64,000 nucleotides of DNA from Planctomycetota bacterium (GTDB lineage: Bacteria > Planctomycetota > UBA1135 > GCA-002686595). Each line of letters begins with the position of its first letter. Within the stretch, counting starts at the first letter, position 1. Under the pieces are notes generated by a model. The model was not told where the DNA came from. It searched no databases and saw only the letters and a program-made list of their open reading frames with translations. Below, one piece after another: positions 17,212 to 26,100 of this stretch. The DNA is taken from assembly GCA_026692665.1 (NCBI GenBank), contig JAPLOF010000055.1, forward strand, positions 30,888-94,887. The letters are read 5' to 3'. Both the position numbers and the translations under genes were made by a program.

Positions 17212-17868
17212 ATGAAGCGCGCCGAGAAGGCCGAGAGGATCCGCGCGATCCTGGACGAGCTGTACACGAACCCGCCGATCCCCCTGGATCACCGCGACCC
17301 GTTCACGCTGCTCGTCGCCGTCGTGCTGTCGGCCCAGACGACGGACGCGCGCGTGAACCTGGTCACGCCGGCGCTCTTCGCGCGCGCGCCGGACGCGGCC
17401 TCCATGGCGCGACTGCCCATCCTGGAGATCCACGACTTCATCAAGACGTGCGGGCTGGCACCGGCGAAGGCACGCAACATCTCCGCCCTGTCGAAGCTGA
17501 TCGTGGAGCGCCACGGCGGGGAGGTCCCGCGGACGTTCGAGGAGTTGGAGGCGCTGCCCGGCGTCGGCCACAAGACGGCCAGCGTCGTGATGGCGCAGGC
17601 CTTCGGCGTGCCGGCATTCGCGGTGGACACGCACATCCACCGACTCGCACAGCGCTGGGGACTGTCCGACGGCAGCTCCGTCGAGCAGACGGAGCGCGAC
17701 CTGAAGGCGCTCTTCCCACGCGAGGCGTGGATCCCGCTGCACCTCGAGATCATCCTGTTCGGCCGCGAGCACTGTCCCGCCCTGCGCCACGACATGACGC
17801 GCTGCCCGATCTGCTCCTGGGCCGCCACCAAGGCCGCTCGAGAGGCCAGCACGCCGAGGAAGAAGTAG
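17212..17868 (+). CDS. nth: endonuclease III
   Basis: A 218-aa DNA glycosylase/AP lyase of base excision repair that removes oxidised pyrimidines. Motifs: 'LSAQTTDARVN', the helix-hairpin-helix 'LEALPGVGHKTASVV' with the catalytic Lys, and 'FAVDTHIHRLAQRWG' with the catalytic Asp. The C-terminal cluster region reads 'CPALRHDMTRCPIC', giving C-x9-C-x2-C with no fourth Cys, unlike the classic C-x6-C-x2-C-x5-C iron-sulfur motif. It may therefore lack the 4Fe-4S cluster. Expressed divergently from the CoA-binding gene. Confidence 0.93.
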   Translation: MKRAEKAERIRAILDELYTNPPIPLDHRDPFTLLVAVVLSAQTTDARVNLVTPALFARAPDAASMARLPILEIHDFIKTCGLAPAKARNISALSKLIVERHGGEVPRTFEELEALPGVGHKTASVVMAQAFGVPAFAVDTHIHRLAQRWGLSDGSSVEQTERDLKALFPREAWIPLHLEIILFGREHCPALRHDMTRCPICSWAATKAAREASTPRKK

Positions 17869-17914
17869 CCGGCCCCGGTCGACCGTGGCCCAGCAGGCGC
17901 GCCCAGCCGATCCC

Positions 17915-19639
17915 TCAGCGCGCGTCCACGTCGGCGCGCAGCGCGGCGAGCAGCTCGGTCCAGTTCGTGACCTCGACCAGCTTGGTCCGCACGTCGGGGT
18001 CCTTCAGCGTGCGGCTGATGTCGGCCAGGATCTCGAGCTGCGCGCCCGGCTGCTCGGCCGGCGTCAGGATCAGGAAGACGAGGCGCGCGTGCTTGCCGTC
18101 TGCGGCATCGAAATCGATGCCCTGCGGTGCCACGCCGAAGGCGATCAGTGGGGCTGCCAGCCCGGCGATCCGTGCGTGCGGGATCGCGATCCCGTCGCCG
18201 ATTCCCGTCGTGCCGAGCTTCTCGCGGGCCCAGACGGCCTCCTCGATGCGCCCCGCGTCGAGACCCGAAGCCGTCGCGAGCGCCCGGGAGAGTTCGCGCA
18301 CGGCACCGCGACGGTCGGGACCCGCGATGCGGTCCACGAACGCCTTCGAGGAGAGCAGGCGCGCGAACCGCCGCGGGCGGGGTCGGCCCAGGACACGTTG
18401 GATGAACGGCCCGCTCATGACCGACGTCAAGAGGGCCATCACGACGAGCGCCACGAACATCCGCTCGTCGATGATCGCGTATTTCAGTGCCGTGAGACCG
18501 AGGACGATCTCCATGCTGCCGCGCGCGTTCATCGCGAACCCGATGGCCCACGACTCGCGCGGGACCATGCCCGCCAGGCGAGCGCCCAGAGCGGCGCCCC
18601 CGATCTTCCCGATGCAGGCGACGAGCATGACGACCGTGCACAGCAACAGGTCGAAGTTGGCCAGGAAATCGATCCCCACGCCGATCCCGGCGAAGAAGAG
18701 CGGCGCGAAGAAGCTCGACACGAATTCCCGGATCGTCGTGCGCGTGCGCTCGCGCAGGTGCGACGAATCGCCCAGCGCCACACCCGTCAGGAACGCGCCG
18801 AAGATGGCGTGCAATCCGGCCTTTTCCGTCAGCGCGCCGCCGAACAGGGCCAGCGCGATCGCGAACACGAGGACGCCGCTCGGCCACGACGTGTGGGCCT
18901 GCACCCAGGGGAGGGTGCGGTGGATCGCCCAGCGTCCGACGGTCAGGATCAGGATCGTGAAGGCGATGATCGAAGCGACGACGCCCAACAACGCGTCGGG
19001 TGAGCCCTGGGCGCCGACCATGCCGAGGATCACGGCGAAGACCATCCACCCGACGAGGTCGTTGAAGATCGCGGAGGCGATCACGATCATCCCGAAGTCC
19101 GAGCGGTAGAGGTGGAGATCGATGAGCGTCTTCGCGATGACCGGCAGCGCACTGATCGAGAGCGCCGTCGCGAAGAACAGCGCGTGGGTGCCGCGGGGCA
19201 CCTGGCCCGACCAGCCGACGAGCTCGGGGAACCTCCACGCGACAGCGAACCCGATCGCGAATGGCACCGCGATGCCGAGGATGCCGACCGACGAAGCGGC
19301 TCGCCCCTGCTTGAGCACGCGCGAGAAATCCACCTCGAGTCCGGCGACGAGCAGGAACAGGGTCACCGCGAGCAGGCGGATCCCCTCCAGCACGACCTTC
19401 GTCGGGCCTTCGGTCGGGAAGAGCCAGGCCTGCGCGTCCGGGAGGACGCGGCCCAGCAGAGCCGGACCGAGGAGCACGCCCGCGGCGAGCTCGCCCAGGA
19501 CCGACGGCTGGTTCAGCTTGCGGGCCAGTTCCCCGAGGACCCGCGCGGCGACGAGCAGCACGCCCAGGGCGACGAGGAGTCGCGTGACCTCGCCGGGATC
19601 GAGCGCCGCGAGCGCCAGGTTGGGTACGTAGGGAAACAA
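17915..19639 (-). CDS. cation:proton antiporter (CPA2/KefB-like) fused to a PTS EIIA domain
   Basis: A 574-aa inner-membrane protein. Residues about 20-420 give roughly a dozen hydrophobic helices of a Na+(K+)/H+ exchanger ('VLGELAAGVLLGPALLGRV', 'FFATALSISALPVIAKTL', 'GLHAIFGAFLTGVALGD', 'FAPLFFAGIGVGIDF'). The C-terminal 150 aa form a PTS_EIIA type 2 domain with phospho-His in 'GDGIAIPHARI'. Phosphorylation state relayed from EI could thus control ion exchange (inference). TTG 19637-19639 is the only plausible in-frame start near the first helix. PTS EI is encoded at 60826-62622. Confidence 0.88.
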   Translation of the reverse strand: MFPYVPNLALAALDPGEVTRLLVALGVLLVAARVLGELARKLNQPSVLGELAAGVLLGPALLGRVLPDAQAWLFPTEGPTKVVLEGIRLLAVTLFLLVAGLEVDFSRVLKQGRAASSVGILGIAVPFAIGFAVAWRFPELVGWSGQVPRGTHALFFATALSISALPVIAKTLIDLHLYRSDFGMIVIASAIFNDLVGWMVFAVILGMVGAQGSPDALLGVVASIIAFTILILTVGRWAIHRTLPWVQAHTSWPSGVLVFAIALALFGGALTEKAGLHAIFGAFLTGVALGDSSHLRERTRTTIREFVSSFFAPLFFAGIGVGIDFLANFDLLLCTVVMLVACIGKIGGAALGARLAGMVPRESWAIGFAMNARGSMEIVLGLTALKYAIIDERMFVALVVMALLTSVMSGPFIQRVLGRPRPRRFARLLSSKAFVDRIAGPDRRGAVRELSRALATASGLDAGRIEEAVWAREKLGTTGIGDGIAIPHARIAGLAAPLIAFGVAPQGIDFDAADGKHARLVFLILTPAEQPGAQLEILADISRTLKDPDVRTKLVEVTNWTELLAALRADVDAR

Positions 19640-19730
19640 GCTCTCGACGGCCGTGTCGGGCGAACAGGTTAGGTGCGGGCCCCGGTTCGAGCCATGCCCT
19701 TCTGGCGCGTGGGGCTCGCGGGAGGCGAGA

Positions 19731-20597
19731 ATGCCCGGCGTGGAGAACCAAGGAACGACGGGCGAGCCGAAGTGGAGCGGTTGGGACGAGGAGGAAGCCG
19801 GTCCCGAGGACGAGGCTCTGGATCGTGCCTGGACGGCGATCGACGCCGGCGATCCGGAGGCCGCGCTCCGCGAGCTCGAGAGCGTGGACGCCGACTGGCC
19901 GGACCGCTGGATCCCCGAGGGGATCGCGCGCACCGACCTCGGCGACCTGGCCGGCGCCCGGGCCGCCCTGGACCGCGTCCGCGAGGCGGCGGACGTCGAC
20001 GACCATCCCGACTGGCTGTGGGCCGAGGGCTGCCTCCTCCTGGCCGAATGGCGCATCGGCGAAGCGCGCGCGGTGCTCGAGAAGCTCGCCGGCATCGAGC
20101 GCACGGTCGGGGTGCTCGAGCGCCTGTCGGTCGCGCACGAGATCCAGGGCGATTTCGCCGGCGCGGACCAGCTCGTGCGGGAGGCGCACGCGATCGACCC
20201 GGACGCGCTGCCCATTCCGCCGCGCTTCGAGCACGCGGACTTCGAGCGCATCACGGCCGCGGCGGTCGAGGCCCTGCCCGCGGAGTTCCGGAGTTCGCTG
20301 GAGAACACCGAGATCGTCGTCGAATCCGTGCCGTCCGAGTGGATGATCGACCTGGCCGACCCCGCCGGCACGCCGCCTGACCTGCTGGGCCTCTTCGTGG
20401 GCACGTCCCGCCTGGACGCGGCCGAGGACTCCACGGCCGAACTGCCCCCGCGCATCTTCCTGTTCCAGCGCAACCTGGAGCGCGCCTCCCGCGACGAGGC
20501 CGAGCTGGTCGAGCAGATCCGCACGACGCTCTACCACGAGATCGGGCACCTGCTGGGCTTCGACGAAGAGGGCGTCGCGGCGATGGGGCTCGAGTAG
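19731..20597 (+). CDS. TPR-containing zincin-like metallopeptidase
   Basis: A 288-aa protein. The N-terminal half has tetratricopeptide-like helix pairs ('AWTAIDAGDPEAALRELESV', 'AEWRIGEARAVLEKLAG', 'HEIQGDFAGADQLVREAH'). The C-terminal part is a zincin domain (Zincin_1 family) with 'TLYHEIGHLLGFDEE', an HExxHxxGxxE/D site. Start ATG 19731 has a Shine-Dalgarno GGAGG (19721-19725). Its substrate is unknown. The stop is 124 bp before the bufferin precursor gene, and an inverted repeat lies in between. Confidence 0.85.
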   Translation: MPGVENQGTTGEPKWSGWDEEEAGPEDEALDRAWTAIDAGDPEAALRELESVDADWPDRWIPEGIARTDLGDLAGARAALDRVREAADVDDHPDWLWAEGCLLLAEWRIGEARAVLEKLAGIERTVGVLERLSVAHEIQGDFAGADQLVREAHAIDPDALPIPPRFEHADFERITAAAVEALPAEFRSSLENTEIVVESVPSEWMIDLADPAGTPPDLLGLFVGTSRLDAAEDSTAELPPRIFLFQRNLERASRDEAELVEQIRTTLYHEIGHLLGFDEEGVAAMGLE

Positions 20598-20610
20598 GGC
20601 CGGGACGGCG

Positions 20611-20656
20611 GGAGGATCCCCGACGGAAATTCCAGTCCAAAGCCCTTGGATCCTCC
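20611..20656. promoter_or_regulatory. inverted repeat and palindrome upstream of the bufferin precursor gene
   Basis: GGAGGATCC (20611-20619) and GGATCCTCC (20648-20656) are perfect complements across 28 nt. The spacer holds the palindrome GGAAATTCC (20625-20633). The element is 66-111 bp upstream of the bufA start and just after the preceding gene, so it may be a terminator, an operator for metal control, or both. Confidence 0.4.
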
Positions 20657-20721
20657 GTAGGGCGGGAGCGTGGCTGGTGAATTCCACCGGCCGAGACACC
20701 GATCGACCGACTGGAGATTCC

Positions 20722-21084
20722 ATGAAGAACGTGACTCCCCTCCTGGCCGCCGCCATCGCGGCCCTTGCCGCCGGTGCGCCCCTCGCGGGCTGTCGCGCGG
20801 GCTCCGACAAGGACGCCTCGATGAGCTCGATGGCCGAAGGCAAGCACGCCTGCAAGAGCATGAACGCGTGCAAGGGCCAGGGCGCCTGCAAGACCGCCAG
20901 CAACGCATGCGCCGGCCACAACGCCTGCAAGGGACAAGGCGGGTGCGCGACCGCGGAGCACCACTCGTGCAAGGGCCAGAATGCCTGCAAGGGCCAGGGC
21001 GGCTGCAAGTCGGGATCGAACGGGTGCGCGGGCAAGAACTCGTGCAAGGGCCAGGGCGGTTGCGCCGTCCCCGTCAAGCACTGA
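20722..21084 (+). CDS. bufA: bufferin-like Cys-repeat metallophore precursor (RiPP), lipobox-bearing
   Basis: A 120-aa precursor peptide. The signal (1-23) ends in a perfect lipobox 'PLAGC' with C24. The core (43-115) has four repeats of C-x5-C-x5-C: C44/50/56, C63/69/75, C83/89/95 and C102/108/114, with the consensus 'CxGxNxCKGQGGC'. It lies directly upstream of MNIO (DUF692) and DUF2063 genes, the enzyme and partner that modify Cys residues in bufferins, which bind copper and protect against metal stress (family knowledge). Start ATG 20722 follows a GGAG. The lipobox predicts a membrane-anchored metallophore, unlike soluble periplasmic bufferins. A hairpin follows the stop. Confidence 0.85.
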   Translation: MKNVTPLLAAAIAALAAGAPLAGCRAGSDKDASMSSMAEGKHACKSMNACKGQGACKTASNACAGHNACKGQGGCATAEHHSCKGQNACKGQGGCKSGSNGCAGKNSCKGQGGCAVPVKH

Positions 21085-21097
21085 GAGCGGCTCCTCT

Positions 21098-21135
21098 GGG
21101 CGGGTCCACCGGCGCGCACGCCGGTGGACCCGCCC
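21098..21135 (+). terminator. 17-bp perfect hairpin between bufA and bufB
   Basis: Arms 21098-21114 and 21119-21135 are perfectly complementary around a CGCA loop. It begins 14 nt after the bufA stop and ends 10 nt before the bufB ATG, leaving no room for a Shine-Dalgarno sequence. It could act as a partial terminator or mRNA-end protector that keeps precursor transcript above enzyme transcript. Confidence 0.7.
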
Positions 21136-21145
21136 GGTCCCTACC

Positions 21146-22003
21146 ATGAAAGCCCCGCGCTTCGATCTGCCGGCCCTTGGCGTCGGGATCGGACTGCGCA
21201 CGACGCACTACGGGCGCGTGCTGGCCGAGCGCCCGGCGATCGACTGGTTCGAGGTCATCACCGAGAACTACCTCTCCACGGGCGGCCGGCCGCTGCGCGT
21301 CCTCGAGCAGGTCGCCGAGCGCTACCCGGTGGTCTTCCACGGGGTCTCGCTCTCGATCGGCAGCACGGATCCGCTCGATCGGAACTACCTGGCGCAGGTG
21401 AAAGACCTCGCCGCCCGCATCCATCCGCACTGGATCAGTGACCACCTCTGCTGGACGGGCGTCGCCGGCCGCAACGTCCACGACCTCCTGCCGCTGCCCT
21501 ACACCGAAGAGTGCCTGCGACACGTCGTCGCGCGCGTGAGGCAGGTCCAGGACATCCTCGAGCGGCCGATCGCGCTCGAGAATCCGTCCTCGTACGTGCA
21601 GTTCCGCGCGTCGCAGATGAGCGAGGCCGAGTTCCTGGCGCGGATGGCCGAGGACGCCGATTGCGCCCTGCTGCTCGACGTGAACAACGTCTACGTCTCG
21701 AGCCGCAACCACGACTTCGATCCCGTCGCCTACGTCGACGCGCTGCCGGCGGAACGCGTCGTGCAGTTCCACGTCGCGGGACACACGGACAAGGGCACGC
21801 ACCTCCTCGACACGCACTCCGGCACCGCGCGCCTGGAGGTGTGGGACCTCCTGCGCCACGCGCTGGAGCGCACGGGGCCGAGGGCGGTCCTCTACGAATG
21901 GGACGAGGACATCCCGGACCTGGATGTCGTGCACGCCGAAGCGCTGCGGGCGCGCGCTTTCCTCCAGCCTTCCACGCGCGGAGCCGCCCATGCCGCGCGG
22001 TGA
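21146..22003 (+). CDS. bufB: MNIO-family (DUF692) multinuclear iron oxygenase, bufferin maturase
   Basis: A 285-aa TIM-barrel enzyme of the MbnB/TglH/BufB family, which uses two or three irons to modify Cys residues of a precursor peptide. Likely metal ligands are visible: H65 in 'VFHGVSLSIG', H100 in 'WISDHLCW', E145 in 'ALENPSSY', D178 and N181 in 'LLDVNNVYVS', H209 and H213 in 'FHVAGH', D222 and H224 in 'LLDTHSG', and E251 in 'LYEWDEDIP'. Its partner is the overlapping DUF2063 gene. ATG 21146 is directly after the hairpin. Confidence 0.93.
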   Translation: MKAPRFDLPALGVGIGLRTTHYGRVLAERPAIDWFEVITENYLSTGGRPLRVLEQVAERYPVVFHGVSLSIGSTDPLDRNYLAQVKDLAARIHPHWISDHLCWTGVAGRNVHDLLPLPYTEECLRHVVARVRQVQDILERPIALENPSSYVQFRASQMSEAEFLARMAEDADCALLLDVNNVYVSSRNHDFDPVAYVDALPAERVVQFHVAGHTDKGTHLLDTHSGTARLEVWDLLRHALERTGPRAVLYEWDEDIPDLDVVHAEALRARAFLQPSTRGAAHAAR

Positions 22004-22802
22004 GCTCGACGAGATCCAGACCTGGTTCCAGGCCGCCGTCGTGCGGCCGAGCCTTCCGCCCAGCCGCCGCGGAGCGAGCTCGGAGGCGGCGGAAGTCCAT
22101 GTGCTGCATTCGCGCACGTTGACCGCACAGGAGCGGGTCGAGATCTACGCCGACATGCACGTGGCGCGGCTCGTGAACGTGCTGGCGGAGGACTACCCGG
22201 CCGTCCGCGCGGTCGCGGGCCATGACGACTTCGACGTCCTGGCGCGCGGCTACCTCGCCGACCACCCGCCACGGAGCTTCACGCTGTCCGTCCTGGGCCG
22301 ACACCTGCCGGAGTGGATCGCGAGCAACGCGATCCTCCCGCGCCGCGAATTGCTGACCGACCTTGCGCGCCTCGAGCTCGCGATGACGCGCGTGTTCGAC
22401 GCGCCGCGCGAGAGCGTCCTGGCGCCCGCGGACATCGCCGCGCTGCCTCCGAGCACGTGGGCGGACCCTCGTCCCCGTCTGATCTCCGCGCTCGAACTCC
22501 TGGAGTTCGAGCACCGCGCGAACGCGATCGTGCGGGCGGTCCGGCAGGGCGAAGATCTGCCGCCCCTCGATCCGGCTCGGACACGCGTGCTCGTGTGGCG
22601 AAAGGACGACGTCGTGTGGCGCCAGGATCTCGATCCGGTGGCTTTCGCGGCGCTGCACGCCCTGTGGGAACGCGCGAGCCTCGCCGACGCGATCGCCGCC
22701 GCCGAGAAGGAGCACGGCGGGGACCCGGCCGAGCTCGAGCCGCGCGTCGCGCAGTGGATGTCCGACTGGTCACAAGACGGGCTCTTCTCCTCGATCGAGT
22801 GA
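21990..22802 (+). CDS. bufC: DUF2063-family MNIO partner protein
   Basis: A 270-aa protein matching the DUF2063 family (BufC/HvfC, related in role to MbnC), which presents the precursor peptide to the MNIO enzyme. Visible family features are 'LTAQERVEIYADMHVARLVNVLAEDYPAVRAVAG' type N-terminal helices and 'PPRSFTLSVLGRHLPEWI', followed by a C-terminal winged-helix-like part ('FAALHALWERASLADAI'). ATG 21990 overlaps the bufB end by 14 nt, giving tight coupling. It completes a three-gene bufABC operon. Confidence 0.9.
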   Translation: MPRGELDEIQTWFQAAVVRPSLPPSRRGASSEAAEVHVLHSRTLTAQERVEIYADMHVARLVNVLAEDYPAVRAVAGHDDFDVLARGYLADHPPRSFTLSVLGRHLPEWIASNAILPRRELLTDLARLELAMTRVFDAPRESVLAPADIAALPPSTWADPRPRLISALELLEFEHRANAIVRAVRQGEDLPPLDPARTRVLVWRKDDVVWRQDLDPVAFAALHALWERASLADAIAAAEKEHGGDPAELEPRVAQWMSDWSQDGLFSSIE

Positions 22803-22837
22803 GCCGAGCGGGCTGGCAGCGGCTATCCTGCCCGCGC

Positions 22838-23161
22838 ATGGACCGTCAGACGTATCTGAGCCTCGCCGACGCCGTCCTCGAGCGCGTCGCGCGCTGGGGC
22901 GACCAGTTCGATCCGGACGAGATCGAAGCCACGGGCACGGACGGCGTCGTGACGCTCGAGTTCGGGGATCGCGTGCGCTTCGTCCTGAACCGACAGACCG
23001 CCACGAACCAGATGTGGTTCGCCGCGGGCGCGCGCGCGTGGCACTACGACTGGAACGCGGCGCGCGGCGTCTGGCTCGACGACAAGGACGGGCACGAGCT
23101 GCTGGCGCGCGTCGTCGAGGTCGTCGCGCACAAGGTCGGGCACGCGCTGCCGGCGATCTGA
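22838..23161 (+). CDS. cyaY: frataxin-like iron donor protein CyaY
   Basis: A 107-aa protein with the full frataxin fold signature: N-terminal helix 'YLSLADAVLERVARWGD', strands 'GVVTLEFGDRVRFVLNRQ', 'NQMWFAAGARAWHYDWN', 'GVWLDDKDGHELLARVVEV'. Frataxins bind iron and modulate cysteine desulfurase activity in iron-sulfur cluster assembly. ATG 22838 has TATCCT (22824-22829) 8 nt upstream, suggesting its own leaderless promoter although it lies only 35 bp after bufC. Acidic residues on the first helix are fewer than in E. coli CyaY. Confidence 0.88.
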   Translation: MDRQTYLSLADAVLERVARWGDQFDPDEIEATGTDGVVTLEFGDRVRFVLNRQTATNQMWFAAGARAWHYDWNAARGVWLDDKDGHELLARVVEVVAHKVGHALPAI

Positions 23162-23169
23162 GATCGCGC

Positions 23170-26100
23170 TCAGCCGTCCTTTTTCTTCTTCTTGCCCCCC
23201 AAGAGGCCGTCGAGCAGGTCGTCGAGCCCCTTCTCGGCCGCCTTGCCAGCCGCGCTCTCGAGCAGGCCCTTCAGGAAGCCGTCCTGGAATCCGACACGCG
23301 GCTTGTTCCACGTGCCCGACAGCACGATCGGCACCGCGGTGTCGAGCGGCACGAACTCGCGGATCTTGCCCAGCTCCTTGTCGAACTTCTTGCCGAACAT
23401 CGCGAGCGGCAACTTCGTGGCGAGCGACATCTCGCCGTCGACTAGGCGCACCGAGCCGTCGAAGAGGATTTCGCGGCCGCCGAGCCGGATGGGCAGCTTG
23501 TCGTAGACCGCCACGCCGTCCTTGATCGGAACCGAGAAAGCCGGCAAGCGCACGTCCGCGGCCTCGAGCGACACGCCCAGCTGCTCGAGCATCGGCAGGC
23601 CTTTGAACGAGAGAGTCCCGAGGTCGATGCGGAAGACGCCCGAGAGCTTCGAGACGTCGCTGCCCAGCGCGAAGTGCACGTCGCTCGAGTTCAGCAGGAA
23701 CGGCTCGAATTCCGCGCTCGACGTGACCTGCTGCGCATCGACGGCGCCCAGGAAACTGGCCTTCTTCAGCATGGGCAGCAGGCTGCCCACGACGCGGTCC
23801 ATGACGAGCGGCCCGAGCGCGACGTCCACGTCCAGACCGTCGGTCTTGTCGATGACGAGCGTCCCGTCCTCGAGGTGCGCGGCGAGCACGACTCGGTTCT
23901 TGCCGCTCTCGACGCGCGCCTCGATCGTCCCGCGGTCGAACGCCACCTCGGGCGCCTGCACGTCGATCAGGATGCGGTCGCCCAGCGCCTCGACGAGCAG
24001 ACCGTTCTGTCCCGCCAGCGCGTCGACAAGCGCGGTGGGCACGTTCTCGGCGTGGACGCGCGCGGACGCGCGAAACGTCTTCCAGGCTCCTTCGCCCTGG
24101 AGCTTCTCGAGCGGATCGAGGGCGACGAGGTCGAGCGCGAGCTCGCCCGGCGGCGTGTCCTCGACCTTGGCGCTGAAGCGCAGCGACGGCTTCACGGTCG
24201 GCGAGAGGGCGGCCGAGAGACGCGCGCCGCTCAGCACGACCGCGCGTTTCGCCGCGTCGGTCTTGGCGTCCGCGTAGGCGATCGACGGCAGAACGACCTC
24301 GAGCTTCGCGCTCGTGCCCGCGAGGCGTCGCGCGACGTCGGGCGCCTCGAGCGGCGTCGCGAACTCGCGCACCGAGATCGTGATCGCGCTCGGGCCCGTG
24401 CCGGCGAGTTCGACGCGTGTGCCCGCGGGCAGCGAAGGTCCGAGCCGCGCGCGCAGGAGCTCCGGCGTCACCTGGATGTTGGCCTGGAGTCCTTCGTCGC
24501 CTGTCGCCACGAACTGGCCGTCCGCGAGGCGGCCCTTCACACCGACGCGCCCCGAAGCACCGACGAGGGATACGTCGAGCGAACCCGACGTCGGCAGCGG
24601 CCCCTCCGCGCGCACCACGAGGTCCAGCGCCGGTCCGAGGAGCGGCGCCAACTGGTCGGGCTGCCCGGCAAGCTTCTCGAGCGTCACGGTGTCGAGTCCG
24701 CGCAGCGTCAGGTCCACGGAGCCGGAAGGCGACGTGCCGGACCGCAGCGCGAGGAGCGGCTCGCGGGGACGTGCCTCGACCTCGAGTCGCGCCGCCGGTC
24801 GCGTCGGTCCGTTCAAGAGCACGTCCGCGCCGAGCTGAACACGCGGCGGCGCGCCGGCCGCGACTTGGAGCTCGAGCTTCGCCCCGCGCACCTCCGCCGG
24901 GGCACCCGCGGCGCGCGTTTCCGCCGAGTTCCAGGCCGCGTTCGGCAGGTTCACGTCGAGGCGGGCCGCGAGCCCGGCCAGGAGCGCGTCGACGCCCACG
25001 AACGCGCCCGACCGTGCGTCGCGGAGCGGCGCCGAGAGCGCGGTGAGCGACACCTGGAGCGGTCCGCTGAGCTCGATCGACGATCCCGAAGGCAGCCGCG
25101 GCCCGATCTCGGCCGCGACGAACTCGGGCGTGGGCTGCCACGAGACGAGCGTCGGCGCCGCGGGATGGCTGGTCAGCGCGCCGTCCACGATCCTGGCGTG
25201 CAGGCTCGCGTTGGCGTGCGCCGAGTTCAGCAGCACGCTCACGTCGCCGCGCTCGAGGTTCGCATCGCGCACTTCGATCGAGAGGCTCGCGACCGGACCG
25301 ATCGCACTCGCGATGCGCGCTCCCTGGCCGGAGAACTCGCCGAGCGCGAGCATCGACAGTCCATCGATGCGGGCGACCAGGTGGAGAGGCGGAACGGGCC
25401 CGCCCGCGAGCATCCCGAAGGCGTCGGGCACGGTGGCATCGACGCGCATGCTACCCGGCGCACCGGCATCGAGGGCCGCTTCGAAGTGCGCGGCCAGAGG
25501 CTGTCCCGGCGCCGCGCGCGCGGTGAGCTTCATCGCGGAGATCCCGGCCGTGAGCTTCGCCGCCCGCAGCGCGTCCGTCTCGATCGTCGCGGAACCGGGC
25601 AGGTCGACCTCGACGTCGATCTCGGCCTTCTCCAGCGCCGGACGCAGGCTGGCCATGTCGCGCGCCTTCGGATCCGGCAGCGGCAGCCGCAGCTTCGGCA
25701 CGCGAACCGTCCACGATTTCCCGGCATCCGCGAGCGTCACGCGCGCGTCCGGCGGCAGCTTCGCGCGCAGCACGCGCTCGAGGATCCCGCGCGGCATCGG
25801 CGTCGTCGCGGTGAGGAACGGCTGGTCGCCGCCCGTGATCTCGCCGCCGGCGAGCCGCGCGTGGATCGCGACGTCGGCGTTCGCGCCGTCGAGCTCGAGG
25901 TCGGCGGTCCCCTGCTCGGCCGACTCGGCCTTCACGTCGAAGCGCAGCGCGAACGTCGGCCCGAGGACTTCGACGAGGTCGCCCGACAGACCCGCGAGTC
26001 CATCGACGAGCGCCGTCGAGAAGCCCTCGATGCGCCCCTTCGCCTGCGTGCGTCCGAGCGGCCAGCGCGCGGCGGGATCGATCGGCCCGTCGACCTTCAC

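Noticed and set aside
20862..21080. Tandem repeat pattern that might be CRISPR-like
   Set aside because: The repeats are in-frame Cys-Lys-Gly units of the metallophore precursor, not separated by unique spacers.
17289..21119. Minus-strand frame of 1276 codons across nth, antiporter and bufferin genes
   Set aside because: Low-complexity composition and overlap with five well-supported genes show it is a GC-driven shadow frame.
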